A stretch of 64,000 bases of DNA from Uliginosibacterium sp. 31-16 (GCF_030730865.1 NZ_JAVALZ010000001.1:868001-932000); one strand, 5' to 3'. Positions 24,922-33,953 are shown, numbered from the stretch's first letter. Notes: a model not told the origin generated them from the sequence alone. Numbers and translations are program-made.

Positions 24922-26760
24922 ATGAGGAAATTTTCATCCATAGCTGCGGCAGCCTTGCTGTCGGTGCTATTGGCAGCCTGTGGCGGTGGAGGCGGCGGCT
25001 CGGGCGATAGCGGTAGCGGCAGCACGAGTTCGAGCAGCTCCAGTTCAAGCTCCAGCAGCTCCGGCTCCAGCAGTTCAAGCTCGAGCTCCAGTTCAAGCAG
25101 TTCCAGCAGTTCTTCCAGTGGGGGCGCAACGACAGCCGTGACCATCCACATGCTGGGTGACTCGACAATGACCCCTTATACCCTCGACCGTCGCCCGCAG
25201 ATGGGCTGGGGCGAGGCTATGCCACAATTTTTCAACTCCAGCGTGACCGTCAAGAACTGGGCACTCGGTGGCCGCAGCTCGCGCAGCTTCTATTACGAGG
25301 CCACACGCTGGCCGGCGATCCTGCCGCAGATCAACAACGGCGACTATGTGATCATCCAGTTCGCTCACAATGATCAGAAATACGGTGCGGATTACGCGGT
25401 GTACGGCACGTATGCCTTCTGCAGCGATGGCTCAGGCAACGGAGAGACCTGTTCCGGAGCGACTGACGCGATCGACACCACGGTCGACAAGTCCGAACAC
25501 TCCTACTATCAGTTCCTCAAGAAATACGTCTCCGAAATCAAGGCCAAAGGGGGCAAGCCGATCCTGATGTCACCGATCGTACGCAAGTATTTCAGCGGCA
25601 CTACGATCACCGGCGAAGGTCAGCATAACGTCGGCATCAAGACTGGTGAAACCTATGCCCGTGGCGACTATGTGGCCGCCATGAAGGCCGTGGCAACCCA
25701 GTACAGCGTGCCTTTCGTTGATCTCACCGCCGAGACCAAGACAATCGTCGAAAGTTATGGCGACGCAGCCGCGACAGCAAATCTCTACATCGCAGCGGAC
25801 AGCACTCACCCACAAGTACTGTTTGCCAACCTGATCGCCAAGCGCGCCGTAGAAGGCATGAAGGGCCTGAGCATCCTGAGCGATTACATGGTCCCGGTCT
25901 CCTCGCTGATTGCCAGCCCGAACACGCTGGCCTGGAGCACACGCTATGTCTCCGTGCCCTCGACCAAGTCTGTCACGCTGTCGGCATTCGATCTGACCCC
26001 CGCGGCAAGCACGGTCACGGTCACCGCGCCCAGCAGTGAATTCCAGCTCTCGCTTGACAATACGACCTGGGCCTCCAGTGTCAGCATTCCGTACACCAAC
26101 AGTGCCTTCACCAGCACGCTGTACGTGAAGTTCACGCCTGCGGCGGTGCAGGATTACAGCGGCGTGATCAGCTTTGCGCTGGGTGGTGTAGCCATGAGCA
26201 ACACGATCGCGGTCAGTGGCTCCGGTGTGGCGGCAGGTGCAGGCGTAGATTCGTACGCCTCGTGGTTCACTGCCGGCACGGTGCTAACGCCGGTCACCGA
26301 TGGTTTGGTGACAGCTTCAGATGTCACGGTCTCCGGGCTGACAGCGACCACCGCCAAGGTTCTCGCTGTCGACGGTCAGGACACGACGGTTGCCCGCTAT
26401 ACAGCCGTATCGGCGGCACGCGTGGCTACCGAGTACCTGCAGTTCGCGGTAGCGCCCTCGTCAGGCACCTTCAATGTCGACACGATCTCGGCGTATCTGA
26501 CGACCAGTGGCGGCTCGACAGTCCAGGCAGACATGGAGTACTCAACGAATGCAGACTTCTCCGCTTCGACGAAACTCAATACCGCAGCTGCGCTGTCTTT
26601 CAGCAAAGACACCATGGTCAAAAACGAGTTTGGCGTGACCATTGTCGTACCCGCCGGCAAGACGCTCTATCTGCGCATCTACCCCTGGAATACGGCAGGA
26701 ACAACAGGCAAGTCACTAGCCCTGTATAACGTCAAGGTATCCGGCAAGGTCGCCCAGTAA
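24922..26760 (+). CDS. Poly-Ser lipoprotein with SGNH (CE12-like) esterase domain
   Basis: A 612 aa predicted outer-membrane lipoprotein: lipobox L-A-A-C, Gly-rich then poly-Ser linker to about residue 72, and an SGNH hydrolase domain. Catalytic residues: S81 in GDSTM, an oxyanion glycine in LGGRSSRSF, N150 in FAHNDQ, and D293/H296 in ADSTHP. The layout matches rhamnogalacturonan acetylesterases (CE12), which deacetylate pectin. The C-terminal 270 residues form beta-rich modules, perhaps cell-surface or carbohydrate-binding, without a family I can name. Good Shine-Dalgarno AAGGAGG. Shares linker design with the GH5, GH128-like and NHL proteins of this window. Confidence 0.85.
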   Translation: MRKFSSIAAAALLSVLLAACGGGGGGSGDSGSGSTSSSSSSSSSSSSGSSSSSSSSSSSSSSSSSSGGATTAVTIHMLGDSTMTPYTLDRRPQMGWGEAMPQFFNSSVTVKNWALGGRSSRSFYYEATRWPAILPQINNGDYVIIQFAHNDQKYGADYAVYGTYAFCSDGSGNGETCSGATDAIDTTVDKSEHSYYQFLKKYVSEIKAKGGKPILMSPIVRKYFSGTTITGEGQHNVGIKTGETYARGDYVAAMKAVATQYSVPFVDLTAETKTIVESYGDAAATANLYIAADSTHPQVLFANLIAKRAVEGMKGLSILSDYMVPVSSLIASPNTLAWSTRYVSVPSTKSVTLSAFDLTPAASTVTVTAPSSEFQLSLDNTTWASSVSIPYTNSAFTSTLYVKFTPAAVQDYSGVISFALGGVAMSNTIAVSGSGVAAGAGVDSYASWFTAGTVLTPVTDGLVTASDVTVSGLTATTAKVLAVDGQDTTVARYTAVSAARVATEYLQFAVAPSSGTFNVDTISAYLTTSGGSTVQADMEYSTNADFSASTKLNTAAALSFSKDTMVKNEFGVTIVVPAGKTLYLRIYPWNTAGTTGKSLALYNVKVSGKVAQ

Positions 26761-26781
26761 TCTTCCGGGTTGCAGTATCGC

Positions 26782-26810
26782 AAGGCCGGGGCACACGCCC
26801 CGGCCTTTTT
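26782..26810 (+). terminator. Rho-independent terminator after CE12-like gene
   Basis: AAGGCCGGGGC (26782-26792) and GCCCCGGCCTT (26797-26807) form an 11 bp stem with an ACAC loop, ending in a T-run to 26810. The rest of the gap to 27028 shows only a degenerate repeat half (CGACTCTTCAGCC near 26885). Confidence 0.92.
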
Positions 26811-27028
26811 CATGGGCCCTGCCTGCCAACCCGCGCCAGCCGGGCCTGCGCAGCAGGACACGCTGACAAGCCGCTCTCCTTGCGACTCTTCAGCCGATGC
26901 ACTATCCGCATTACCTGTGATACGCCTCAAATTTCTGTAAACAAAACCGGATAGCCCTGCACCAGAAGCGGGCGGAAGGCTAAGATGCAGCCAGTGCCCC
27001 GAGGCACACCGATAACGAGGAGATCACA

Positions 27029-27289
27029 ATGCCCTATACGCCCGAACTGCTTGAAGAACTCAACATCCTGCAGCGTTTTGATCTGGCCACCAGCCAACAA
27101 GGCATCAAGATCCACCACGACGCATCCCCGGCCGTGATCGCCGCCGCTCAGCGCCTGCACGCCAAGGGCCTGATCAGTCTCGCCGATGGCGGCTACCTCA
27201 CCCCGCTGGGTCGCGATGCGGCCGAACAATCTCAGATGCTGCTCGGCATCCTGGTCACTCCGCCAGCACGCGCCACCCAGGCCGCGTGA
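27029..27289 (+). CDS. TIGR02647-like small conserved protein
   Basis: An 86 aa protein beginning MPYTPELLEELNILQRFDL with the core ASPAVIAAAQRLHAKGLI and DGGYLTPLGRDAAEQ. I recall this pattern as the TIGR02647 family of small proteobacterial proteins, possibly a winged-helix DNA-binding fold; function unknown. Shine-Dalgarno GAGGAG is well placed and a strong terminator follows, so it is a monocistronic expressed gene. Confidence 0.7.
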   Translation: MPYTPELLEELNILQRFDLATSQQGIKIHHDASPAVIAAAQRLHAKGLISLADGGYLTPLGRDAAEQSQMLLGILVTPPARATQAA

Positions 27290-27310
27290 ACCCGGCTCCG
27301 CCAGACAAAA

Positions 27311-27343
27311 CGCCGCAGGCCCGTAAAGGCCTGCGGCGTTTTT
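27311..27343. terminator. Strong terminator between convergent genes
   Basis: CGCCGCAGGCC (27311-27321) pairs exactly with GGCCTGCGGCG (27328-27338) around CGTAAA, then TTTTT on the plus strand. On the minus strand the hairpin lies beyond the end of the AstE-like gene and is followed by TTTTGTC, so it may act both ways. Confidence 0.92.
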
Positions 27344-27358
27344 CGTTGACGCGCCCGT

Positions 27359-28348
27359 TCAGAGCTTGCGCGGGCTTGGCAGGGCGAAATAGAACCACTC
27401 GTTGCCGGCCAGCGATTTCGGATTCGGGAAGACGATGAACCCATTGCCGGGCGCGGTGACCGGTGTGCCGTCGTGGCGGGTACCAATCAGCTCGCCGGCC
27501 TGCACCGGGTCGAAACTCTTCCACTCGCGGGCAAACCGGTCATCCGGGTGCAGGCGGTCGATCACTTCCGCGAGACGCAGCAGCTCGGGGGCGGGATGTG
27601 GCGCCGGCACCGGCGCGTCGATCAGACCGAGCAAGGCCAGGGTGTTGTGGATGGCACGGTAGGCCACTTCCGGCGCAGCCGGATCTTCGTGCTGACCACA
27701 TTCCAGGGTGATCGAATAGCCACCGTGGGCACGCATGTATTCGGTGGTGCCGACGCCGTAGCTCGGGTCGGTGGACAGCATCTGCGCACGCAGGCTGGCG
27801 TCACCGTAGGCCAGACGCTTTGCCACCCCGCGTGCATACGTGTCGAGCCAGCCTTCGACGATGCGGCGCACGCCCAGGCGCACGGCCAGTGCCTGCTCCT
27901 GCTCGGCGTGGCTGAAGGGTTCCAGCGTGCCCGTGTTGTTCTGCGGGCCAAGCATGGCGAAGGGCTCGCCGCCGGTGTGGAAGGAGTGCAGGTCAAGCAG
28001 CGCGTCGTGCGCTTCGAGCAGCGGGCACAGGGCGTTGGCAATGCGGTCTTCGTAGTCAACCGGCTCGGTCGTCGGGCGCAGGTTGCGGTTCAGGTTGCGG
28101 TCGCCCATGCGCTGCTTCAGGTGATACGCCAGCGGATTGGTGATCGGCACGAAGGTGAGCTGCCCGCACTTCAGGCTCAGTGCACCGGAGTCGAATTCGG
28201 CAATGATCTTTTCGATGGCACGCGAGCCGCACACTTCGTTGCCATGCACCGCGCCCAGTACCAGCAGCTTCGGTCCGGGCTCCAGACCGGCAAAGCTGTG
28301 CACGCGCAGTGCGGTGGTGGAAGGCTGGGTGTGGACGGGGTAAGTCAT
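27359..28348 (-). CDS. AstE/AspA-like zinc deacylase (succinylglutamate desuccinylase family)
   Basis: A 329 aa M14-like metalloenzyme. Zinc ligands are suggested by GAVHGNEVCG (H-x-x-E) and LLDLHSFHTGG; the catalytic region includes GGYSITLECGQHED. An N-terminal strand LRVHSFAGLEPGPKLLVLG and a C-terminal beta domain (GTRHDGTPVTAPGNGFIVFPNP) follow the family plan. Members remove acyl groups from amino acids (succinylglutamate, N-acetylaspartate). No arginine-catabolic neighbours, so the substrate is unknown. The start at 28348 gives the family length. Confidence 0.82.
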   Translation of the reverse strand: MTYPVHTQPSTTALRVHSFAGLEPGPKLLVLGAVHGNEVCGSRAIEKIIAEFDSGALSLKCGQLTFVPITNPLAYHLKQRMGDRNLNRNLRPTTEPVDYEDRIANALCPLLEAHDALLDLHSFHTGGEPFAMLGPQNNTGTLEPFSHAEQEQALAVRLGVRRIVEGWLDTYARGVAKRLAYGDASLRAQMLSTDPSYGVGTTEYMRAHGGYSITLECGQHEDPAAPEVAYRAIHNTLALLGLIDAPVPAPHPAPELLRLAEVIDRLHPDDRFAREWKSFDPVQAGELIGTRHDGTPVTAPGNGFIVFPNPKSLAGNEWFYFALPSPRKL

Positions 28349-28494
28349 GGCAGGGCTCCGGATGAAGATCGATTCAGCGGGCGCGTATTGTCGCAGGAAG
28401 CGCTGCCCGACGGGGCTATCAGCTTCATGTGCCCCGGTATTTGGGCCAAAGTGCATAATCCGGATACCCCCAACAGCAAAACAGGAAATACCCC

Positions 28495-28950
28495 ATGACT
28501 GACTCTGTCCGCAATCCGCGCGGCACCCTGCAGCTGCGCACACTGGCCATGCCGGCCGACACCAACCCGAGTGGCGACATCTTCGGCGGCTGGCTGATGG
28601 CGCAGATGGACCTGGGTGGCGCGATCATGGCCAAGGAGCTGTCACGCGGCCGGGTGGTGACCGTCGCCGTCGACGCCATGAGCTTTCACCTGCCGGTGGC
28701 CGTGGGCGACGTGGTGTGCTGCTATGGCGAATGCGTGCATGTCGGGCGCACCTCGATCAAGATCAAGGTTGAAGTGTGGGTCAAGAAGGTCACCTCCGAG
28801 CCCATCGGCGAGCGCTACTGCGTCACCGAAGCCACCTTCAGCTATGTGGCCGTGGATGCCACCAAGCGCCCGCGCCCGATTCCACGCGACAACAACAGCG
28901 AACTGGACGCCGCTCTGGCGCAGATCGCCGCCTCCGCCGGCTCTGCCTGA
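28495..28950 (+). CDS. yciA: Acyl-CoA thioesterase YciA
   Basis: A 151 aa hotdog thioesterase. Family hallmarks: LRTLAMPADTNPSGDIFGGWLM at the N-terminus with the catalytic aspartate in GDIFGGW, then AVDAMSFHLPVAVGDVVCCYG. Hydrolyses a broad range of acyl-CoAs in the cytoplasm. Shine-Dalgarno AGGAAA. The TGA stop is contained in GCCTGAAGAGGC, a half-copy of the interspersed repeat. Confidence 0.92.
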   Translation: MTDSVRNPRGTLQLRTLAMPADTNPSGDIFGGWLMAQMDLGGAIMAKELSRGRVVTVAVDAMSFHLPVAVGDVVCCYGECVHVGRTSIKIKVEVWVKKVTSEPIGERYCVTEATFSYVAVDATKRPRPIPRDNNSELDAALAQIAASAGSA

Positions 28951-29022
28951 AGAGGCGCATCTGGCGGGCGTTCGCAGACCCCCTGCCTGCGGAGCGTTCA
29001 TTGACGAGCCTGCGCAGCAATG

Positions 29023-29057
29023 CCCTGAAGAAGTCCGCCATAAGCGGCTCTTCAGCC
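29023..29057. repeat. REP-like palindrome between yciA and selO
   Basis: Arms CTGAAGA (29025-29031)/TCTTCAG (29049-29055) with an inner CCGC (29035-29038)/GCGG (29044-29047) around CATAA. This is one of the best-preserved copies and lies between converging genes. A degenerate half-copy starts at 28945. Confidence 0.75.
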
Positions 29058-29065
29058 TGCTCCGC

Positions 29066-30652
29066 TCACGAGCTGCACGACAAAGCCGAGCAGCCCGGCG
29101 CGTTGCGCGCCCAGTCCGGCCGGCGGCCAGCCAGATCGGCGCAGCCGGCCTGCTCCGTGTAAGGATCGCGGATCGCCTGCATGAGCCGCTCCAGCACGCT
29201 CAGGTCGCCCGCCTCCGCGGCCTTGATCGCATCCTGCGCCAGCCAGTTGCGCGGAATGATCCACGGATTGGCCGCGTTCATGCGTGCCGCGTGGGCCGCT
29301 GCCGGTTCTGGCGATGCGGCGATGCGCGCCTGCCAGACCATCAGCCAGCCGGCGAACTGTGCCAGCACGCCGGCGCCAGGTGGCGCGTAGAACGCCGGCG
29401 CCAGCTCGGCCAGCGCAGCCTCTGGCGCGGTATCCGGGTGGATGCGCGCCAGCGCGCGATAGAAAATCGTCATGTCGGTGTCGACCGCCGCAAAGCACGC
29501 AAAAAGCTCGCTGACCAGCTTGAAGTCCGCTTCGGCATCACCCTCCTGCAGCAGCCCGAGCTTGTCGCGCAGCATCGCCAGATAGCAGGCTTCGAAGTGA
29601 TCGGCATACGCCTCCAGGCAGGCTTCCAGCGCCGCCTGATCCTGCACCAGCGGCATCAGCGCATTGGCCAGGCAGCTCAGGTTCCAGCCGGCGATGCGCG
29701 CCTGTTGCGCGTAGGCGTAGCGGCCGCCGCGATCCGTGGTGTTCGGCGTGAAGCCGGGATCGAAATTGTCCAGCCAGCCATAGGGGCCGTAGTCGATGCT
29801 GAGGCCCAGCACCGAGAGATTGTCGGTATTCATCACACCATGCACGAAACCCACGCGCAGCCAGTGCGCCACCATCAGCGCCGTGCGCCGGCAGACTTCG
29901 CCGAACCAGGCGACGTACACCTCCGGCGAAGGCGCTCCCAGCGCCGGGAAATGCGTGCGGATCGTGTCATCGAGCAATTGCCGCAGCAGCGCCAGTTCAC
30001 CGCGCGCAGCGAAAATTTCGAAGTGGCCGAAGCGCAGGAAGCTCGGCGCCACGCGGGTAACGATGGCGCCCGGCTCGTGCTGAGGGTGGCCGTCGTAGAA
30101 CATGTCACGCAGCACCGGCTCGCCCGTTGCCACCAGACACAGCGCGCGCGTGGTCGGCACGCCCAGACGGTGCATGGCCTCGCTGCACAGGTATTCGCGG
30201 ATCGAGGAGCGCAGCACCGCGCGGCCATCCGCGTGGCGCGAATAGGGAGTCAGCCCGGCGCCCTTCAGTTGCACTTCCAGCCGGATGTCATCAGCTCCGA
30301 TGGCCGTGCCAAGCATCGTGGCGCGGCCGTCACCCAGCTGGCCGGCCCAGTTGCCGAACTGGTGACCGCCATAGCAGGTGGCATAGGGCTGGCTGCCGGG
30401 CAGCAGGCGATTGCCGGCGAAGACCTCGGCGGCGGCCTGTGCATCCAGCGGCGCGGTGCCCAGCCCGAGCAGCGCTGCACAGTCGGCCGACCAGTGGAGC
30501 AGGCGCGGTGCAGCCACCGGCGTCGGTGCGCAGAAGGAATACACGGCGCCCTGCACCTGGCGCGGCTGCGGCGTATCCAGCGCATCCGCAGGCAGGCTGC
30601 GGATGAAACGTGCGTCGAAACGCAGGGCGGCAAGATCGGCAGGCAGGGACAT
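29066..30652 (-). CDS. selO: Protein adenylyltransferase SelO (YdiU)
   Basis: Pseudokinase-fold enzyme that attaches AMP to protein hydroxyls during oxidative stress. A 528 aa protein with YATCYGGHQFGNWAGQLGDGRA (glycine-rich loop), LKGAGLTPYSRHADGRAVLRSS, and FVHGVMNTDNLSVLGLSIDYGPYGWLD (catalytic and metal-binding Asn/Asp). The C-terminus ends C-S-S, where eukaryotic SelO has selenocysteine-Ser-Ser, so cysteine replaces Sec here. Somewhat longer than the 478 aa E. coli protein. Confidence 0.93.
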   Translation of the reverse strand: MSLPADLAALRFDARFIRSLPADALDTPQPRQVQGAVYSFCAPTPVAAPRLLHWSADCAALLGLGTAPLDAQAAAEVFAGNRLLPGSQPYATCYGGHQFGNWAGQLGDGRATMLGTAIGADDIRLEVQLKGAGLTPYSRHADGRAVLRSSIREYLCSEAMHRLGVPTTRALCLVATGEPVLRDMFYDGHPQHEPGAIVTRVAPSFLRFGHFEIFAARGELALLRQLLDDTIRTHFPALGAPSPEVYVAWFGEVCRRTALMVAHWLRVGFVHGVMNTDNLSVLGLSIDYGPYGWLDNFDPGFTPNTTDRGGRYAYAQQARIAGWNLSCLANALMPLVQDQAALEACLEAYADHFEACYLAMLRDKLGLLQEGDAEADFKLVSELFACFAAVDTDMTIFYRALARIHPDTAPEAALAELAPAFYAPPGAGVLAQFAGWLMVWQARIAASPEPAAAHAARMNAANPWIIPRNWLAQDAIKAAEAGDLSVLERLMQAIRDPYTEQAGCADLAGRRPDWARNAPGCSALSCSS

Positions 30653-30741
30653 GATGCGGCAGACGGCTGGGGGAGAACATCCAGTCTACGGCTTCAGCAG
30701 AAAATTTCAGCCCTGCCACCGACAGGGCCTCTCTCACCCCC

Positions 30742-31764
30742 TCAAGCCCAGCCTTCCAGCACGATCTTGCCACGCGCCTTGCCGGACTCCAGCAGCGCAT
30801 GCGCGCGGCGCAGGTTGGCCGCGTTGATCGCACCAAAATGCTCGCCCAGCGTGGTGCGGATCACGCCGGCATCCACCAGCGCGGCCACGTCCTCAAGGAT
30901 GCGATGCTGCGCAATCATGTCCGGCGTCTGGTAGATGGCTCGCGTGAACATCAGCTCCCAGTGCAGCGAAATGGCCTTGCGCTTGAGCAGCTTGATGTCG
31001 AACGCCGCCGGATCATCAATCAGCCCCAGGCGCCCCTGCGGCGCGAGGCTCTCGACGATCTCGGCAATATGCTGATCGGTCTGGGTGAGGCTGGCCACGT
31101 ACTCCACCGGCGCCAGGCCGAGGCGCTTGAGTTCGCTGGAGAGCGGCTGCGTATGGTCGATCACATGATGCGCGCCCAGCTCGCGCACCCAGGCCTGCGT
31201 TTCGGGCCGCGAGGCCGTGCCGATCACCGTCAGGCGGGTCAGGCGCCGCGCCAGCTGGACGAGAATGGAGCCCACCCCGCCCGCCGCACCGACGATCAGG
31301 ATGGATTGGCCGAGGCCCTGGCCGGGTGCCACACCCAGCCGGTCGAACAGCAGCTCCCAGGCCGTCAGCGCAGTCAGCGGCAGCGCGGCCGCTTCGGCAT
31401 TGCCTAGCGAGGCCGGGGCGTGGCCGACGATACGCTCGTCAACGAGATGCAACTGGCTGTTGGCGCCGGCACGCGCAATCGAGCCCGCGTACCACACCCG
31501 CTCACCGGGGCGGAACAGCGTGACCTCCGGCCCCACCGCCCGCACAATGCCCACCGCATCCCAGCCGAGCACCTTGCTCTCACCCGCCGGCAGATTGGCG
31601 CTCTTGCGCACCTTGGTGTCGACCGGATTCACGGCGATGGCCTGCACTTCAACCAACAGGTCGCGGCCTGTTGCCACCGGGTCCGGCAAGTCGAGTTCAA
31701 GCAAGACCGCGTCGTTTGCGACAGGCAGGCCGAACTGGGCGCTGGTGTAGCCAATGGCTTTCAT
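30742..31764 (-). CDS. Zinc-type alcohol dehydrogenase-like/quinone oxidoreductase (MDR family)
   Basis: A 340 aa MDR oxidoreductase. GroES-like N-terminal domain (VEVQAIAVNPVDTKVR, KVLGWDAVGIVRAVG), Rossmann motif VGAAGGVGSILVQLA for NADPH, and the C-terminal VLLESGKARGKIVLE. It lacks the cysteine and histidine ligands of true zinc dehydrogenases, which fits the TIGR02817-like zinc-binding alcohol dehydrogenase family name only by homology. Divergent from a LysR gene whose start region holds a palindrome; regulation by that LysR is inferred. Confidence 0.88.
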   Translation of the reverse strand: MKAIGYTSAQFGLPVANDAVLLELDLPDPVATGRDLLVEVQAIAVNPVDTKVRKSANLPAGESKVLGWDAVGIVRAVGPEVTLFRPGERVWYAGSIARAGANSQLHLVDERIVGHAPASLGNAEAAALPLTALTAWELLFDRLGVAPGQGLGQSILIVGAAGGVGSILVQLARRLTRLTVIGTASRPETQAWVRELGAHHVIDHTQPLSSELKRLGLAPVEYVASLTQTDQHIAEIVESLAPQGRLGLIDDPAAFDIKLLKRKAISLHWELMFTRAIYQTPDMIAQHRILEDVAALVDAGVIRTTLGEHFGAINAANLRRAHALLESGKARGKIVLEGWA

Positions 31765-31865
31765 GGGAATTCCTTTCTTTTCTGAGGTGAGGCCACCGGC
31801 AAGGCCGGGGCGGCATGGACACATCATCCGCCCTTTCTCATTACAGAAAAACCGGCGCAGAATGG

Positions 31866-31885
31866 AATCCATCTTCAAATGGATT
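31866..31885. promoter_or_regulatory. Palindrome at the divergent MDR/LysR promoter
   Basis: AATCCAT (31866-31872) and ATGGATT (31879-31885) form a 7 bp inverted repeat spaced by 6 bases, just before the preferred LysR start at 31892. Compatible with a LysR-type recognition site used for autoregulation and control of the divergent oxidoreductase. Confidence 0.5.
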
Positions 31886-31891
31886 TTGAAA

Positions 31892-32797
31892 ATGAAGGCG
31901 CTGCTAGATCTCGACATTTTCGTCCGCACCGTGGAATCCGGCAGCCTCTCGGCCACCGCCCGGACACTCGATCTCACCCCCGCCGCCGCCAGTGCGGCCT
32001 TGAAACGCCTGGAGGCCGAACTGCAGGCGCCACTCTTCGTGCGTTCCACGCGGAGTCTGCGACTGACCAGCGAAGGCGAGCGCTTCCTCGCCTACTGTCG
32101 CGTGGCACTCGATGCACTGCGCGAGGGGCAGGCCGCGCTCTCCGCTGAGCGCCAGCAGATCAAGGGCACGCTGCAGATCGCCGCCCCCTCGGATCTGGGA
32201 CGCAACGCCCTGCTGGGCTGGCTGGACGAATTCCGCGTATTGCATCCCCAGATCCGCTTCCGCCTGCAACTCTCCGACCGCAATGCTGACCTCTATCGCC
32301 AGCCGGTGGACATCGCGCTGCGTTACGGCGAACCCGGCGAATCCAATCTCATCGCCCAGCCGCTGGCGCCGGACAATCGCCGCGTGCTGTGTGCAGCTCC
32401 GGCCTACCTCGCGCGCCGGGGCGCACCGGCCTCCCCCACCGAGCTGAAGGGTCACGACTGCCTGTGTTTCATGAGCGGCGAAGATGTGCGCGACCGCTGG
32501 CGTTTTCGCCGCGGAACCGAACGCCTCAGCGTACGCGTGACGGCCAGCCAGGTCGCCAATGATGGTGATGTGGTGCGGCGCTGGGCCCTTGCTGCGCAAG
32601 GCATCGCCTGCAAATCGCGGCTGGATATTGCTGGCGACCTCGCCACCGGCCGCCTGCTGCCACTGTGTCAGGACTGGGAAGGCGAGCCCGCCCCGCTCTA
32701 CCTCATCTGCCCCGACCGTCGCCTGCTCACCCCGGCGATAGGTCTGCTGCGCGATTTCATTCGCACCCGCTGCGAGGCACTAATGCCGTCTGCATGA
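31892..32797 (+). CDS. LysR-family transcriptional regulator
   Basis: A 301 aa regulator with HTH LDLDIFVRTVESGSLSATARTLDLTPAAASAALKRLE and a substrate-binding domain (LQIAAPSDLGRNALLGWLDEF, VDIALRYGEPGESNLIAQPL). The profile resembles the CrgA/AaeR-like subgroup often found divergent from a target oxidoreductase. Start uncertain: ATG at 31892 (MKALLDLDIF) is preferred because the ATG at 31862 precedes a palindrome that would otherwise be coding; neither has a strong ribosome site. Confidence 0.88.
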   Translation: MKALLDLDIFVRTVESGSLSATARTLDLTPAAASAALKRLEAELQAPLFVRSTRSLRLTSEGERFLAYCRVALDALREGQAALSAERQQIKGTLQIAAPSDLGRNALLGWLDEFRVLHPQIRFRLQLSDRNADLYRQPVDIALRYGEPGESNLIAQPLAPDNRRVLCAAPAYLARRGAPASPTELKGHDCLCFMSGEDVRDRWRFRRGTERLSVRVTASQVANDGDVVRRWALAAQGIACKSRLDIAGDLATGRLLPLCQDWEGEPAPLYLICPDRRLLTPAIGLLRDFIRTRCEALMPSA

Positions 32798-32864
32798 GAA
32801 TCATTGCGTGGAGAAACTCTCCCGACAATCCACATTGCGGCGTGCCTGTGCAGCCGCACATACG

Positions 32865-33752
32865 TCAATCGGAGTCCTCTCCCAGTCGATACAGGGTGGG
32901 ACTGACGCCTGTCAGGCGCCGGAAGACGCCGGAGAAGTGCGCATGGGATGAGAAGCCCAGGCTGTTGGCAATGTCGGTCACGCTTTCCCGATCCATACGC
33001 AGGCGACGCTTGGCGCTCTCAATCCGGCGGATAAGCACGTACTGATGCGGAGTCTGCTTGAAGGCATCGCGGAAGGCCTGCATGAAATGCGAGCGTGAAA
33101 GATCCGCCACTCTGGCCAGATCGGCAATGTTGAGCGACCCCTCAAGATTCGCCTCGATGTACTCGGCAACCCGACGGAGCCGCCAGTCCGCCAACGCGTC
33201 GCAGCGCGTGATGGCATGGCCACCGATGCGCTCGGCCATTTTTGCGAATGCGCCCAGCGCCAGGGATTCGCAGTACATCAGGTTGCGATAGGGGCGTTCC
33301 AGTTCCTCGGCCAGCATGACACTCAGCCGACTGATAGCCGCATCCGAACCCGGCAGGCCGGGATGCAACAGGCCCGGCTGAATGCGGTGCGCGTCTGCGA
33401 CCTCTTCCCACAGCGTCACGGGCAAATGCAGTGACAAGGTATTGCTCGGGCCGGACCAGCGATTCCGGCTGGGTACGTGGGCGGGCAGTACGCTCATGTC
33501 ACCGAACCGTAATTGTCCGGTGTAACGGCGATCCGTTTCCAGCTCGAAACGGGCACCACGCTCGGCGAGACACACTGCGATCAGGTGGTGATTCAGGCCG
33601 GGATGGCTGTGGCCTTCCGGATTGCTGCCCATGCACCAGCGCCCCACCATGAAATGGTCTGCCCCCAGGATCTGCGTGCGGTGGTGGGGTTTGACAAACG
33701 TGGGCATCGGTCCGATATCAAACTCGAACTTTCCCCCGGGACGGAATTTCAT
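32865..33752 (-). CDS. AraC-family transcriptional regulator
   Basis: A 295 aa protein: N-terminal ligand-sensing region with GHSHPGLNHHLIAVCL-type cupin-like features, and a C-terminal double HTH (about residues 195-290: LNIADLARVADLSRSHFMQAFRDAFKQTPHQYVLIRRIESAK, then VTDIANSLGFSSHAHFSGVFRRLTGVSP). Divergent from the GFA-hydrolase-NTF2 operon, which it probably controls. Confidence 0.9.
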   Translation of the reverse strand: MKFRPGGKFEFDIGPMPTFVKPHHRTQILGADHFMVGRWCMGSNPEGHSHPGLNHHLIAVCLAERGARFELETDRRYTGQLRFGDMSVLPAHVPSRNRWSGPSNTLSLHLPVTLWEEVADAHRIQPGLLHPGLPGSDAAISRLSVMLAEELERPYRNLMYCESLALGAFAKMAERIGGHAITRCDALADWRLRRVAEYIEANLEGSLNIADLARVADLSRSHFMQAFRDAFKQTPHQYVLIRRIESAKRRLRMDRESVTDIANSLGFSSHAHFSGVFRRLTGVSPTLYRLGEDSD

Positions 33753-33918
33753 CTTGCGCTACCTCGTCATGCATCCTGCCTGTTGTCAGAGAGGCAGTCA
33801 GACAATTATGTACGCCACCGGCGTATTCTGGAAGCGTCATTCACCCATCCTTTGGCATAGTTTTCCTGGCGCGCTTCCCGAAAGCGACTGCTTCAATGAA
33901 GCAGAGTGCCAAGCGCAA

Positions 33919-33953
33919 TACCGGCGGACGAGAACATCCCGGTTTACCGGCGG
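33919..33953 (+). promoter_or_regulatory. Direct repeats in AraC/GFA divergent region
   Basis: TACCGGCGG occurs at 33919-33927 and again at 33945-33953, in the same orientation and 26 bp apart, about 50-90 bp before the GFA gene. AraC-type proteins bind tandem direct repeats. A TACGCC/GGCGTA inverted repeat also occurs at 33811-33825. Assignment to the neighbouring AraC protein is speculative. Confidence 0.4.

Noticed and set aside
28724-30934. 736-codon plus-strand open frame over selO
   Set aside because: Antisense of selO with Arg/Gln-rich, low-complexity translation; no recognisable domain or ribosome site.
32865-33752. Reading the AraC gene as part of the GFA operon
   Set aside because: It is on the opposite strand; the two are divergent with a shared promoter region.
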